Source: Candidatus Methanoperedens sp. (GTDB lineage: Archaea > Halobacteriota > Methanosarcinia > Methanosarcinales > Methanoperedenaceae). From it: a stretch of DNA of 8,787 nucleotides. The DNA is taken from NCBI GenBank assembly GCA_028679855.1, contig JAJRAP010000158.1, forward strand, positions 1-8,787, read 5' to 3'. Shown here piece by piece: positions 1 through 6,178 of the stretch. A program made the position numbers and the translations under genes. Position 1 is the first letter of the stretch. Each line of letters starts with the position of its first letter. Below the pieces are notes generated by a model that searched no databases, was not told the origin of the DNA, and saw only the letters and a list, made by a program, of their open reading frames with translations.

Positions 1-104
1 GCAATGTCAAAACTTCTTGGACGGATGTCACAGCGGTCAGATATTATAAACCCCGCTTTGCTCAATATTGAGACAACCCGGTTGATAAGCAGTTCCTTAT
101 TCAT
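1..104 (-). CDS. Archaeal HTH-type transcriptional regulator, N-terminal part (runs off the left edge)
   Basis: Reading the minus strand from an ATG at 104-102 gives 34 complete codons with no stop before the window edge. The peptide begins MNKELLINRVV and contains SDRCDIRPRSFDI. I recognise this as the opening of the conserved archaeal XRE/HTH putative regulators (COG1395 type; methanogen members start almost identically, with the same D-R-C-D-I-R-P-R-S-F-D run). In that family the DNA-binding HTH lies further in, beyond this window, so no functional residues can be judged here. The start is supported by homology and by an AT-rich TATA-like element centred near 130, about 26 bases upstream, which would give a leaderless transcript. 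The gene is divergent from tiaS. The family call rests on a short but characteristic stretch. Confidence 0.8.
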   Translation of the reverse strand, partial: MNKELLINRVVSILSKAGFIISDRCDIRPRSFDI

Positions 105-125
105 CAAATTGATGTTATTATACCA

Positions 126-135
126 ATATATATAC
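126..135 (-). promoter_or_regulatory. TATA box for the leftward HTH regulator
   Basis: The run ATATATATAC at 126-135 reads as TATA on either strand. Its centre is about 26 bases upstream, on the minus strand, of the ATG at 104. That is the usual archaeal TATA-to-start distance and predicts a leaderless message. It could also serve rightward transcription, starting near 155. Confidence 0.5.
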
Positions 136-152
136 TTATGCTTCATTAAGCT

Positions 153-167
153 GAAAAGATTTATTAT
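153..167 (+). promoter_or_regulatory. BRE/TATA-like promoter for tiaS
   Basis: A purine-rich GAAAAG (153-158, BRE-like) is followed by TTTATTAT (160-167). The TATA centre is about 26-27 bases before position 191, so a leaderless transcript beginning at the second in-frame ATG of tiaS is predicted. The other in-frame ATG (176) would then lie upstream of the transcription start. Confidence 0.45.
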
Positions 168-190
168 CCGAGAGTATGAGCAGGAAGCAA

Positions 191-1459
191 ATGATAATTG
201 GGCTAGATGACACGGATTCAAAGGAAGGAATGTGCACGACATACATTGCAGCCGTGCTTATCGAGAAACTCAAGGCGTTCGGCAGGGTTGAAGGATATCC
301 GCTCCTTGTCCGCCTGAACCCTAATATAATCTATAAGACACGAGGGAACGCAGCTCTTGCAATTCCTATCGGTATGAAAAGAAGCGAGGATGCCGGACCC
401 ATCAAGAAAATAGTTATTGATACAATTGAAGAGATGGCCGTATTTTCCGCTCAAAACACCAATCCTGGAGTGGTCTTTATTGAGGAGTCATCAGAGGGCA
501 TGAAAAAAGACCTTGCACGTTTTTCTCTGAGAGCTGTCCGGGATGTGCTTGAGATCCGCGAAGCAGAGGAATTACTTTCGCGTTACGGGATAAGCCATAA
601 AGGGTTCAAGAATGGGAGAGGTCTTATCGGCGCTCTCGCTGCAGCGGGATTTGCTCTCACAGGTCTTCCTGATCTCACGTATGAGCTTATCGCTTACAGG
701 GAAAAAAAGCGGTGGGGCACGCCCCGGCTAATAGAGGAGGGTTCTGTTTGGAAAGCCGCAGCGCAGCCTGATACGTGGGACACGGTGGATCATGAGAGCA
801 AACGTATCGTTTTCGCGCCTCACTCACCTGATCCGATCCTCTTTGGCATAAGGGGAAAGAGCGAGCTTGCAGTACGACGTGCTTTTTCTTTGATAAAAAG
901 CGAGCCGTTGGAGCGATATGTCGTTTACATGACCAACCAGAATACAGATATGCATCTGATGAAAGCAAAAATTAGCGAAGTACTGGACTTTCGCTCGTAC
1001 ATACTGGAAGGAACGGTCACGAAGCCCCCAAGAACGATGGAGGGAGGACATGTTATTTTGGAAATAGGGGACGGCACATCAGCCATGGAATGCGCGGCAT
1101 TTGAGCCTACGAAAGGATTTCGAAGTATCATAAGGCGGCTTCGAGTCGGGGATGAGGTTACAGTTTATGGGAGCGTTAAAGAAGGGACGCTGAACCTTGA
1201 AAAACTCAAACTCACAGCCTTGAACCAGCATGAGAGTAAAAACCCGCTATGCTGCGCAAAGCGCATGAAGTCCATGGGACGCCAACAGGGTTACAGATGC
1301 GAGAAATGCGGGGCAACAGCGAAAGAACAGGTTATTGAATCAATAAAGAGGAATATTTCAACCGGGTTCTATGAAGTACCTCCCTCTGCAAGAAGACACC
1401 TGTCAAAACCGCTTGTTAGATTTCAGGAGCATCAGGAGGGATCCTCTTGTGCTCGTTAG
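191..1459 (+). CDS. tiaS: tRNA(Ile2) 2-agmatinylcytidine synthetase TiaS
   Basis: TiaS uses ATP and agmatine to convert C34 of the CAU anticodon of tRNA-Ile2 to agmatidine, so that this tRNA reads AUA rather than AUG; it is essential in archaea and cytosolic. Seen in the 422-residue product: the N-terminal MIIGLDDTDS with the DDTDS motif at 6-10, KTRGNAA at 49-55, NTNPGVV at 89-95, NGRGLIGA at 141-148, an OB-fold segment beginning LEGTV near 272, and a zinc-ribbon region with cysteines 354, 355, 370 and 373, then the conserved tail PPSARRHLSKPL. This order (kinase-like domain, ferredoxin-like domain, OB fold, zinc ribbon) is that of the family. An in-frame ATG at 176 would add five residues; I prefer 191 because the family begins at this methionine and a TATA-like element lies about 26 bases upstream. 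The first zinc-ribbon cysteines are adjacent (CC) rather than C-x2-C. The 3' end overlaps the convergent nadE. Confidence 0.95.
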   Translation: MIIGLDDTDSKEGMCTTYIAAVLIEKLKAFGRVEGYPLLVRLNPNIIYKTRGNAALAIPIGMKRSEDAGPIKKIVIDTIEEMAVFSAQNTNPGVVFIEESSEGMKKDLARFSLRAVRDVLEIREAEELLSRYGISHKGFKNGRGLIGALAAAGFALTGLPDLTYELIAYREKKRWGTPRLIEEGSVWKAAAQPDTWDTVDHESKRIVFAPHSPDPILFGIRGKSELAVRRAFSLIKSEPLERYVVYMTNQNTDMHLMKAKISEVLDFRSYILEGTVTKPPRTMEGGHVILEIGDGTSAMECAAFEPTKGFRSIIRRLRVGDEVTVYGSVKEGTLNLEKLKLTALNQHESKNPLCCAKRMKSMGRQQGYRCEKCGATAKEQVIESIKRNISTGFYEVPPSARRHLSKPLVRFQEHQEGSSCAR

Positions 1460-2183
1460 CCTTAAGCAGCGAGGCAAGTCTGTCAGCCTGCGGGGCAGGG
1501 AACATATTTTTGACCTCAGAGATCTCTTTTTTCTCATCTACAAGCATTGAAAGTATCTTATCAGCGACCTCATAGGTGACGCCCAGTTCTCCCTCATCAG
1601 TCTGCCCTGGCCATAGACCTGCTGTGGGTGTTTTATTAATTATATGGACAGGTACTCCTATATGTCGTGAAAGCGCGCGCACCTGGGTCTTGTAAAGACC
1701 TCCAATGGGTTCAATATCCACCCCGCCGTCGCCGTATTTTGTGAAATACCCCAGGAGTAGTTCGGTCTTATTCCCTGTCCCCACGACCATGCGGCGCATG
1801 ATGTTGGCATGGTAATACAGGATGCACATGCGCGTGCGCGCCTTCAGGTTCCCGCTCGCAAGAAAATTATTTTTATCATAATCAGGGATAACAGATGAAA
1901 AAGAGCTTAAGACTTTTGAGATCTCAATGACCTTATGTTCAATGCGCAGAATATCTGCCACTTCTCTGGCATCATCAATATCCTGTTTAGATGTGATGCC
2001 TTTTTCGGGAAGGAGCAGACCCAGGACTTTATCTGCGCCGAGCGCTTCGACAGCAAGATATGCGGTGAGCGCGGAGTCTATGCCGCCGCTTAACCCGATG
2101 ATAGCGCCGCTTGCCCCTGCTTCCTGCACTTTCCGGCAAATGAATTCCGTGATCTTTTCCTTTATGACAGGATAATTTCTCAT
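1416..2183 (-). CDS. nadE: NH3-dependent NAD+ synthetase
   Basis: NadE amidates deamido-NAD+ to NAD+ using ATP and ammonia, the last step of NAD synthesis, in the cytosol. The 255-residue product has the ATP-pyrophosphatase P-loop SGGIDSA at 32-38, GTGNKTE at 135-141 followed by LLGYFTKYGDGGVDIEPIG, and the distal TPTAGLWPGQTDE stretch at 185-197; these are hallmark segments of the NadE fold. There is no N-terminal nitrilase-type glutaminase domain, so this is the short ammonia-using form, and length fits that class. The ATG at 2183 is the natural family start. A weak TATA-like ATAAGATAAC lies on the minus strand around 2208-2217, giving a very short leader. The last 14 codons and the stop lie inside the tiaS coding region on the opposite strand. 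Confidence 0.95.
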   Translation of the reverse strand: MRNYPVIKEKITEFICRKVQEAGASGAIIGLSGGIDSALTAYLAVEALGADKVLGLLLPEKGITSKQDIDDAREVADILRIEHKVIEISKVLSSFSSVIPDYDKNNFLASGNLKARTRMCILYYHANIMRRMVVGTGNKTELLLGYFTKYGDGGVDIEPIGGLYKTQVRALSRHIGVPVHIINKTPTAGLWPGQTDEGELGVTYEVADKILSMLVDEKKEISEVKNMFPAPQADRLASLLKANEHKRIPPDAPEI

Positions 2184-2311
2184 ATGCTTCTGTCAATTAA
2201 TGGAAATGTTATCTTATCTAACTTTGGTAGATTAGTTTCGCCCCGCTCTGATAACCTTTATGTGCTCGCAGGTGAAACGGTGTTATTGCCTCTCAACTAA
2301 CAGATCAAACA

Positions 2312-2323
2312 AGAGGCTTGAGG
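2312..2323 (+). promoter_or_regulatory. Ribosome binding site that fixes the RPA start
   Basis: GAGG occurs at 2313-2316 and again at 2320-2323. The second copy is six bases before the ATG at 2330 and overlaps the TTG at 2318, so that upstream TTG is unlikely to be the initiator. An 18-base-loop inverted repeat (GCCTCT at 2288-2293, AGAGGC at 2312-2317) covers the first GAGG. Confidence 0.55.
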
Positions 2324-2329
2324 AAAAAT

Positions 2330-3565
2330 ATGAGTGACATAGCAATAAAGATAGAAGCCCGTTTTTCAGAAATGGGCATAAAAGTACAGCCAGACGAAAT
2401 TGAAACGCGGTTGGACCAGTTGATAAATAAGTTCAAGGTGCCTCCTGAGGAAGCACGCAGGAACGTGATCAACTATTTTCTGAAACAGCACAACATTCCG
2501 AGAACTGAGTTTTTCGAGAAGCGCGAAACACCGCAGGTGAAAGCATCAGAAATAAAAGAAGATGGCAAGTGGGTAACTCTGTGCGCCAAGGTCGTGCAGT
2601 TGTGGGAAACGAACCATGAATCTGTGTCTCAGGTCGGACTGCTGGGCGATGAATCAGGAACGATAAAATTCACCAAATGGGCGAAAGCGGCACTGCCGCA
2701 GGTAGAGGAAGGCAAAAGCTACCTTTTCAAGAACGTTACCACTTCGGAATATCAGGGGCAGTTCAGCGTCAAGCTGAATAAGACAAGCGAAATAGTCCCC
2801 ATAGAAGATGATATCAAGGTTGAAACCCTCAGGGTTACGGCATCAGAGATAAAAGAAGATGGCAAGTGGGTAACTCTGCGCGGCAAGGTCGTGCAGTTGT
2901 GGGAGACAAACCATGAATCTGTGTCTCAGGTCGGATTGCTGGGCGATGAATCAGGGACAGTAAAATTCACAAAGTGGGCGAAAGCGGAACTTCCGCAGGT
3001 GGAGGAAGGCAAGAGCTACCTGTTCAGGAACGCAATAACATCAGAGTGGCAGGGACAGTTCAGCGTCAAGCTGAATAAGACAAGTGAGATAATACCGATA
3101 AACGAGGACATAGAAGTGGGCAGGTCGCTTGTTGAATACAGCGGAGCCATCGTGGACATCCAGAGCGGCTCAGGTCTCATAAAGCGCTGCCCCGAATGCA
3201 ACCGCGCGCTTGTGAAGGGTGCGTGTGGAGAGCACGGAAAGGTGGATGGCATATACGATTTGCGTGTGAAAGCGGTCATGGACGATGGTGAAAAGGTGCA
3301 GGACATCCTGTTGAACCGGAAGGTCACAGAGGCGCTGGTTGGCATTACGCTTGAACAAGCCAAAGACATGGCGACAGAAGCACTTGACCAGGCTGTAGTG
3401 CTTGACGTGATAAAGAGCAAGCTCGTTGGCAGGTATTTCACTGTATCGGGAGCCAGGCTTGACAGGTTCATACTTGTGAACACGATACAACAGGACACAA
3501 AGCCGATCGATGAAGAGATAATAAGGCTGCTCGGGAGCGCGGCGCCTGTGGCGCAGGAGGCGTAA
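2330..3565 (+). CDS. rpa: Replication protein A (single-stranded DNA binding), three OB folds plus zinc finger
   Basis: Archaeal RPA coats single-stranded DNA during replication, recombination and repair. The 411-residue product has an N-terminal helical segment (about 1-60) and two tandem OB folds at about 70-168 and 169-267, each containing the phrase KWVTLxxKVVQLWETNHESV. A third C-terminal OB region carries a zinc-finger pattern C287-x2-C290-x8-C299-x2-H302, like the zinc-finger RPAs of Methanosarcina. The two tandem OB folds differ at only 10 of the first 89 aligned residues and are also nearly the same at DNA level, which marks a recent internal duplication or gene conversion. The start at ATG 2330 is chosen over an upstream in-frame TTG (2318) because GAGG is positioned for 2330. 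One base separates its stop from the next gene, an RPA partner, so the two form an operon. Function is firm; whether it acts as monomer or multimer cannot be seen. Confidence 0.92.
   Translation: MSDIAIKIEARFSEMGIKVQPDEIETRLDQLINKFKVPPEEARRNVINYFLKQHNIPRTEFFEKRETPQVKASEIKEDGKWVTLCAKVVQLWETNHESVSQVGLLGDESGTIKFTKWAKAALPQVEEGKSYLFKNVTTSEYQGQFSVKLNKTSEIVPIEDDIKVETLRVTASEIKEDGKWVTLRGKVVQLWETNHESVSQVGLLGDESGTVKFTKWAKAELPQVEEGKSYLFRNAITSEWQGQFSVKLNKTSEIIPINEDIEVGRSLVEYSGAIVDIQSGSGLIKRCPECNRALVKGACGEHGKVDGIYDLRVKAVMDDGEKVQDILLNRKVTEALVGITLEQAKDMATEALDQAVVLDVIKSKLVGRYFTVSGARLDRFILVNTIQQDTKPIDEEIIRLLGSAAPVAQEA
2537..2833 (+). repeat. Tandem OB-fold repeat, copy 1 (297 bp)
   Basis: First copy of an in-frame direct repeat with a 297-bp (99-codon) period inside the RPA gene. 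Long stretches match copy 2 base for base, for example AAAAGAAGATGGCAAGTGG and CCATGAATCTGTGTCTCAGG. It differs from copy 2 by CA in place of RG after KWVTL, and by Y in place of W in the TSExQGQFS segment. Confidence 0.9.
2834..3130 (+). repeat. Tandem OB-fold repeat, copy 2 (297 bp)
   Basis: Second copy, directly adjacent to the first and in the same frame. Protein differences in the aligned first 89 positions are limited to ten, mostly conservative; divergence rises in the linker after the NKTSEI segment, as expected where the repeat unit ends. Confidence 0.9.
3555..3560 (+). promoter_or_regulatory. Strong Shine-Dalgarno AGGAGG inside the RPA 3' end
   Basis: AGGAGG lies six bases before the ATG at 3567 and within the last codons of RPA. 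It indicates coupled translation of the RPA partner from a shared message. Confidence 0.8.
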
Positions 3566-3566
3566 C

Positions 3567-4154
3567 ATGGCTGAGAATGTGTCAGGGAACGGATCAGGAT
3601 TCCTGCGCGAGGTAGCTCACCGCATATTCGCAGCAGAGTTCAAAGAATCAAACTTGCAGGCAAAAGAAGGGCAGGATCAGTACTCTCCCTCGTATCTCAT
3701 CACCCCGACGGGCGCGAAGTGCAACCGCGTCTTCATCGTGGGAACGCTGACAGAGAAGGAAGATGTGGGCACAGACAACGAGTTCTGGCGCGGGCGCATC
3801 GTGGACCCCACGGGTGCGTTCTTCGTGAATGCGGGGCAATACCAGCCAGAAGCTGCACAGGTGCTTGCAAAGACCACACCACCAGAGTTCATAGCTGTCA
3901 TCGGGAAGCCCACGACATACACCACAAAAGAAGGTAATGTCCTGACCTCCATAAGGGCAGAATCAATGCAGATAGTGGATGTTGCCACGCGGGACAGGTG
4001 GGTCGTGGATGCGGCGAAGCACACCATGGCAAGGCTTGAGAGATTGAAGGGTAATGAGCCGGATGCTGTGAAGGCAAGGGAGCATTACTCTACTGATGTG
4101 GAGAGCTACAGGGCGATGGTGCAGCAGGCGCTGGAGTCGGTGAGGGCGAAGTGA
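3567..4154 (+). CDS. RPA-associated OB-fold protein (COG3390 type)
   Basis: A 195-residue soluble protein without signal peptide or membrane segment. The central part (about 45-130), with VFIVGTLTEKEDVG, FWRGRIVDPTGAFFVNAG and PPEFIAVIGKP, reads as a single OB fold. The C-terminal third (about 140-195) is helical and charged. This matches my memory of the COG3390 RPA-associated proteins that sit beside RPA genes in haloarchaea and Methanosarcinales and are thought to form complexes with RPA on single-stranded DNA. The context here supports that: it begins one base after the RPA stop with its own strong Shine-Dalgarno, and is followed by a T-run likely to end the operon. The gene uses GC-rich third positions more than the genes downstream. 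No catalytic motif is visible. Confidence 0.85.
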   Translation: MAENVSGNGSGFLREVAHRIFAAEFKESNLQAKEGQDQYSPSYLITPTGAKCNRVFIVGTLTEKEDVGTDNEFWRGRIVDPTGAFFVNAGQYQPEAAQVLAKTTPPEFIAVIGKPTTYTTKEGNVLTSIRAESMQIVDVATRDRWVVDAAKHTMARLERLKGNEPDAVKAREHYSTDVESYRAMVQQALESVRAK

Positions 4155-4170
4155 GAGGGCACGAAGGAGT

Positions 4171-4179
4171 GGGTTTTTT
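4171..4179 (+). terminator. T-run terminator after the RPA operon
   Basis: GGGTTTTTT at 4171-4179, seventeen bases after the stop codon, followed by AT-rich sequence. Archaeal RNA polymerase stops at T-runs without needing a hairpin, so this is a plausible end of the RPA message. Confidence 0.5.
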
Positions 4180-4262
4180 AAATTATTAAATGCATCGAAG
4201 CTTATGACCATCTTATTTTGTGTCATAGTTTCTGGCATAATCATCAACTATCTGGAATCTGT

Positions 4263-4280
4263 TTGGTATATATAAACCAA
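4263..4280 (+). promoter_or_regulatory. TATA box inside an 18-bp near-palindrome (distal mptE promoter)
   Basis: TTGGTATATATAAACCAA has TTGGT/ACCAA arms around a TATATATAAA core. As a TATA box it would start rightward transcription near 4297, and because of its symmetry possibly leftward transcription as well. The symmetric arms suggest that a dimeric regulator could cover the TATA box. Confidence 0.5.
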
Positions 4281-4283
4281 TTG

Positions 4284-4301
4284 CTTATCTAGCTGGATAA
4301 G
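4284..4301. promoter_or_regulatory. 18-bp near-perfect palindrome, candidate operator
   Basis: CTTATCTAGCTGGATAAG pairs with its own complement at 16 of 18 positions. It sits over the start site predicted from the TATA box at 4267-4276, the usual place for a repressor operator. Its centre is 21 bp from the centre of the neighbouring palindrome, two helical turns. Confidence 0.4.
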
Positions 4302-4341
4302 TGTAATGTCTAAACTCTCCCGCCCCCTCTCCGCTCTCCTC

Positions 4342-4359
4342 CCCGCCCCCATCGGCGGG
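4342..4359 (+). terminator. GC-rich hairpin, possible terminator or leader structure
   Basis: CCCGCC and GGCGGG form a perfect six-pair GC stem around CCCATC, followed by CTTTAT. It lies between the distal and proximal promoters ahead of mptE, so it could end a short transcript from the distal promoter or fold in a long mptE leader. The T tract after it is weak, so termination is uncertain. Confidence 0.35.
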
Positions 4360-4378
4360 CTTTATCCCAAAAGAAGAA

Positions 4379-4393
4379 ATAAAACTATATATA
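4379..4393 (+). promoter_or_regulatory. Proximal mptE promoter (leaderless)
   Basis: TATATATA at 4386-4393, preceded by AATAAAAC, has its centre about 26 bases before the ATG at 4416. Transcription would therefore begin at or within a base or two of the start codon. No Shine-Dalgarno precedes that ATG, which agrees with a leaderless message. Confidence 0.65.
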
Positions 4394-4415
4394 ATCATAA
4401 ACAACACTCTCATTG

Positions 4416-5048
4416 ATGGAATTCGAAGATTGGGAGCCCTTATACAAAGAAATTCTCCAGGATTTCGGCTGGAGCCGGGAAAAAGATGAGGAGGCTGCAA
4501 TCCAATTATCCCGCCTGCTTGCTGGAAAAACAAGCGATCTATCCATATTGAAGAAAAAGCTCGAAGGAAAAGACGTTCTTGTATGCGGTAATGCGCTCAC
4601 GCTTTCGAATGACCTTGATAATATCAACACAGAAAGATACCTGATAATAGCCGCAGACGGTGCAACAAGCACCCTTCTTGAAAAAGGCATTGTCCCTGAT
4701 ATGATCGTGACCGACCTTGACGGGTATATTCCAGATGAGATAGAAGCTAACAGCAAAGGCGCGCTCATGGTGGTACATGCCCATGGAGATAATATAAAAA
4801 GGCTTGAGGCAGTAAGGGACATGAAGGATGTCATTGGAACAACACAGGCAGCACCATTGGCAAATGTCTATAATTTCGGCGGATTAAGCGACGGGGACAG
4901 GTGCGTTTTCCTTGCACATTCGTTCTGTGCGCGAAGCATCACCCTTGCAGGGTTCAATTTCATTGATGAAAAAGTGACGGATATCAAGAAAAAAAAACTC
5001 AAATGGGCGCGGAAGCTTATTACCTTTCTTTCCCCAAAACCTATATGA
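4416..5048 (+). CDS. mptE: 6-hydroxymethyl-7,8-dihydropterin pyrophosphokinase MptE
   Basis: MptE (DUF115 family) transfers diphosphate from ATP to 6-hydroxymethyl-7,8-dihydropterin. The product feeds tetrahydromethanopterin synthesis, the C1 carrier of methane metabolism (and folate in some archaea). The 210-residue product has a helical N-terminal part, then the family's core motifs: CGNALTL at 57-63, ADGATS at 80-85, TDLDG at 99-103, HAHGDN at 121-126, GTTQ at 141-144, [10 protein letters not shown] at 153-162 and LAGFNF at 177-182. The KKKKLKWA ending is typical, so the gene is complete despite the A8 run near its end. An upstream in-frame TTG (4413) adds one residue; I choose ATG 4416 because it coincides with the predicted transcription start. 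It is first in a run with rps17e, dapA and dapB. Confidence 0.92.
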   Translation: MEFEDWEPLYKEILQDFGWSREKDEEAAIQLSRLLAGKTSDLSILKKKLEGKDVLVCGNALTLSNDLDNINTERYLIIAADGATSTLLEKGIVPDMIVTDLDGYIPDEIEANSKGALMVVHAHGDNIKRLEAVRDMKDVIGTTQAAPLANVYNFGGLSDGDRCVFLAHSFCARSITLAGFNFIDEKVTDIKKKKLKWARKLITFLSPKPI

Positions 5049-5086
5049 ATGATGGAGTTGTATGCGGTGAAAAATGGAGAAATCAT

Positions 5087-5287
5087 ATGGGAAATATTAG
5101 ACCCAATTACATAAAATCGTTAGCAAGCCAGTTACTTGAAGAACATGGTGATGTTTTTACCACCGATTTCGGGCAGAACAAGGAGTATGTTACCAGATAC
5201 ACCAATGTCGAAAGCAAAGGTATAAGGAACCGCGTTGCAGGATATATCGTGCGCTCGTTGAGAGTAAAAGCTATTAGAAAGAAGTAG
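5087..5287 (+). CDS. rps17e: 30S ribosomal protein S17e
   Basis: A 66-residue protein starting [10 protein letters not shown] with [11 protein letters not shown] and [16 protein letters not shown], which are unmistakable for S17e, an archaeal/eukaryotic small-subunit protein with no bacterial counterpart. Length is normal and the lysine/arginine-rich tail fits an rRNA-binding protein. The open frame extends upstream to 5003 inside mptE, but the family begins MGN, and GGAG at 5076-5079 is seven bases ahead of the ATG at 5087, which fixes the start. It lies 38 bases after mptE and 8 bases before dapA, and association of S17e with lysine-pathway genes is known in other methanogens. A TATA-like CCTATATGAA around 5039-5048 could add a private promoter. 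Confidence 0.95.
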   Translation: MGNIRPNYIKSLASQLLEEHGDVFTTDFGQNKEYVTRYTNVESKGIRNRVAGYIVRSLRVKAIRKK

Positions 5288-5295
5288 AAGGGATT

Positions 5296-6171
5296 ATGAT
5301 AGAAGGTGTTCTGCCAGCTCTAATTACTCCGTTCACTAAAGATAACAGGGTAGATAAGGATGGCATACGGCAGAATATTGAATTTTTGGTCGATGGGGGC
5401 GTATCTGGCGTTGTTCCCTGTGGAACAACAGGTGAGGCTGCAACTCTTTCCATCAAGGAACATGAAAAGGTCATTGAATATGCGGTAGAATTCTCTTCTG
5501 TCCCTGTTGTGGCAGGCACAGGCTCCAACAATACAACAGAGGCGCTTGAACTGACAAAGTACGCACAGGATGCAGGCGCAGACGCTGTACTTCTTATAAC
5601 ACCATACTACAACAAACCCAATGATAGCGGGATGCTCAAACATTTCATGACTATCGCTGAAAGTGTGGATATACCAATTATCATTTACAACGTTCCTTCA
5701 CGAACAGGGATAAACCTGAAACCAGAACTCACGGCCAAGCTTGCGAAAGTAAGTAATATCGTGGGGATAAAAGAAGCAAGCGGCAGCCTTGACCAGATCA
5801 CCAGGATTTTCGAACTCACAAAGGGTGAGGATTTTGCAGTGCTCTCAGGAGATGACGGTCTAACGCTTCCGATCCTGTCTATAGGTGGAACAGGTGTCAT
5901 CTCTGTTGTTGCGAATGTCGCCCCGAAACTTGTAGTCTCAATGATCGAGGCTTTTCGAAATGGAGACCGGGAAAAAGCAAGAGAGCTTCATCTGACCCTT
6001 GCCCCCCTTATACGAGCTATGTTCCTTGAAACAAATCCGATCCCTGTAAAAAAAGCAGTTGAACTGATAGGGCTTCCTGCCGGAAACCTGCGGCTTCCGC
6101 TTGCACCCATAAGCACAGATAACGAGAAAAAGCTAAAAGCAGCGTTAAATGACCTTCATCTTATAAAATGA
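5296..6171 (+). CDS. dapA: 4-hydroxy-tetrahydrodipicolinate synthase
   Basis: DapA condenses pyruvate with aspartate semialdehyde to 4-hydroxy-tetrahydrodipicolinate, the first committed step to diaminopimelate and lysine. The 291-residue product is full length for this (beta/alpha)8 aldolase. The key residues are present: CGTTGE with T44 and T45, PYYNKP with the inter-subunit tyrosine pair at 104-105, YNVPSRTG with catalytic Y131 and R136, and the Schiff-base K159 in GIKEASG. AAGGG at 5288-5292 precedes the ATG by three bases. It follows rps17e closely and is followed by dapB after one or a few bases, so the two consecutive enzymes of the pathway are co-expressed. The rest of the pathway (aspartate kinase, semialdehyde dehydrogenase) is not in the window. 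Related KDG/NAL aldolases share the fold, but the residue set and neighbouring dapB favour DapA. Confidence 0.95.
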   Translation: MIEGVLPALITPFTKDNRVDKDGIRQNIEFLVDGGVSGVVPCGTTGEAATLSIKEHEKVIEYAVEFSSVPVVAGTGSNNTTEALELTKYAQDAGADAVLLITPYYNKPNDSGMLKHFMTIAESVDIPIIIYNVPSRTGINLKPELTAKLAKVSNIVGIKEASGSLDQITRIFELTKGEDFAVLSGDDGLTLPILSIGGTGVISVVANVAPKLVVSMIEAFRNGDREKARELHLTLAPLIRAMFLETNPIPVKKAVELIGLPAGNLRLPLAPISTDNEKKLKAALNDLHLIK

Positions 6172-6178
6172 GTTGAGT

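Noticed and set aside
4..210. A 68-codon plus-strand frame running into tiaS
   Set aside because: It overlaps both the HTH regulator N-terminus on the other strand, which has a clear family match, and the tiaS start. The peptide has no recognisable feature.
2537..3130. A CRISPR-like or mobile repeat in the RPA gene
   Set aside because: There are only two adjacent copies, each in frame and encoding a complete OB fold, which is domain duplication rather than an array or element.
3016..3498. A 160-codon open frame on the minus strand opposite RPA
   Set aside because: It is antisense to a well-supported gene, its translation is rich in Ser/Leu/Pro in the way expected of a shadow frame, and it has no family-like motif or ribosome binding site.
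4988..5048. A frameshift at the A8 run near the end of mptE
   Set aside because: The conserved KKKKLKWA ending is reached in frame and the protein stops at a normal length, so no shift is needed.
5003..5086. An N-terminal extension of S17e starting inside mptE
   Set aside because: S17e begins at MGN in the family and a Shine-Dalgarno is placed for 5087. The extension is the mptE 3' end read in another frame.
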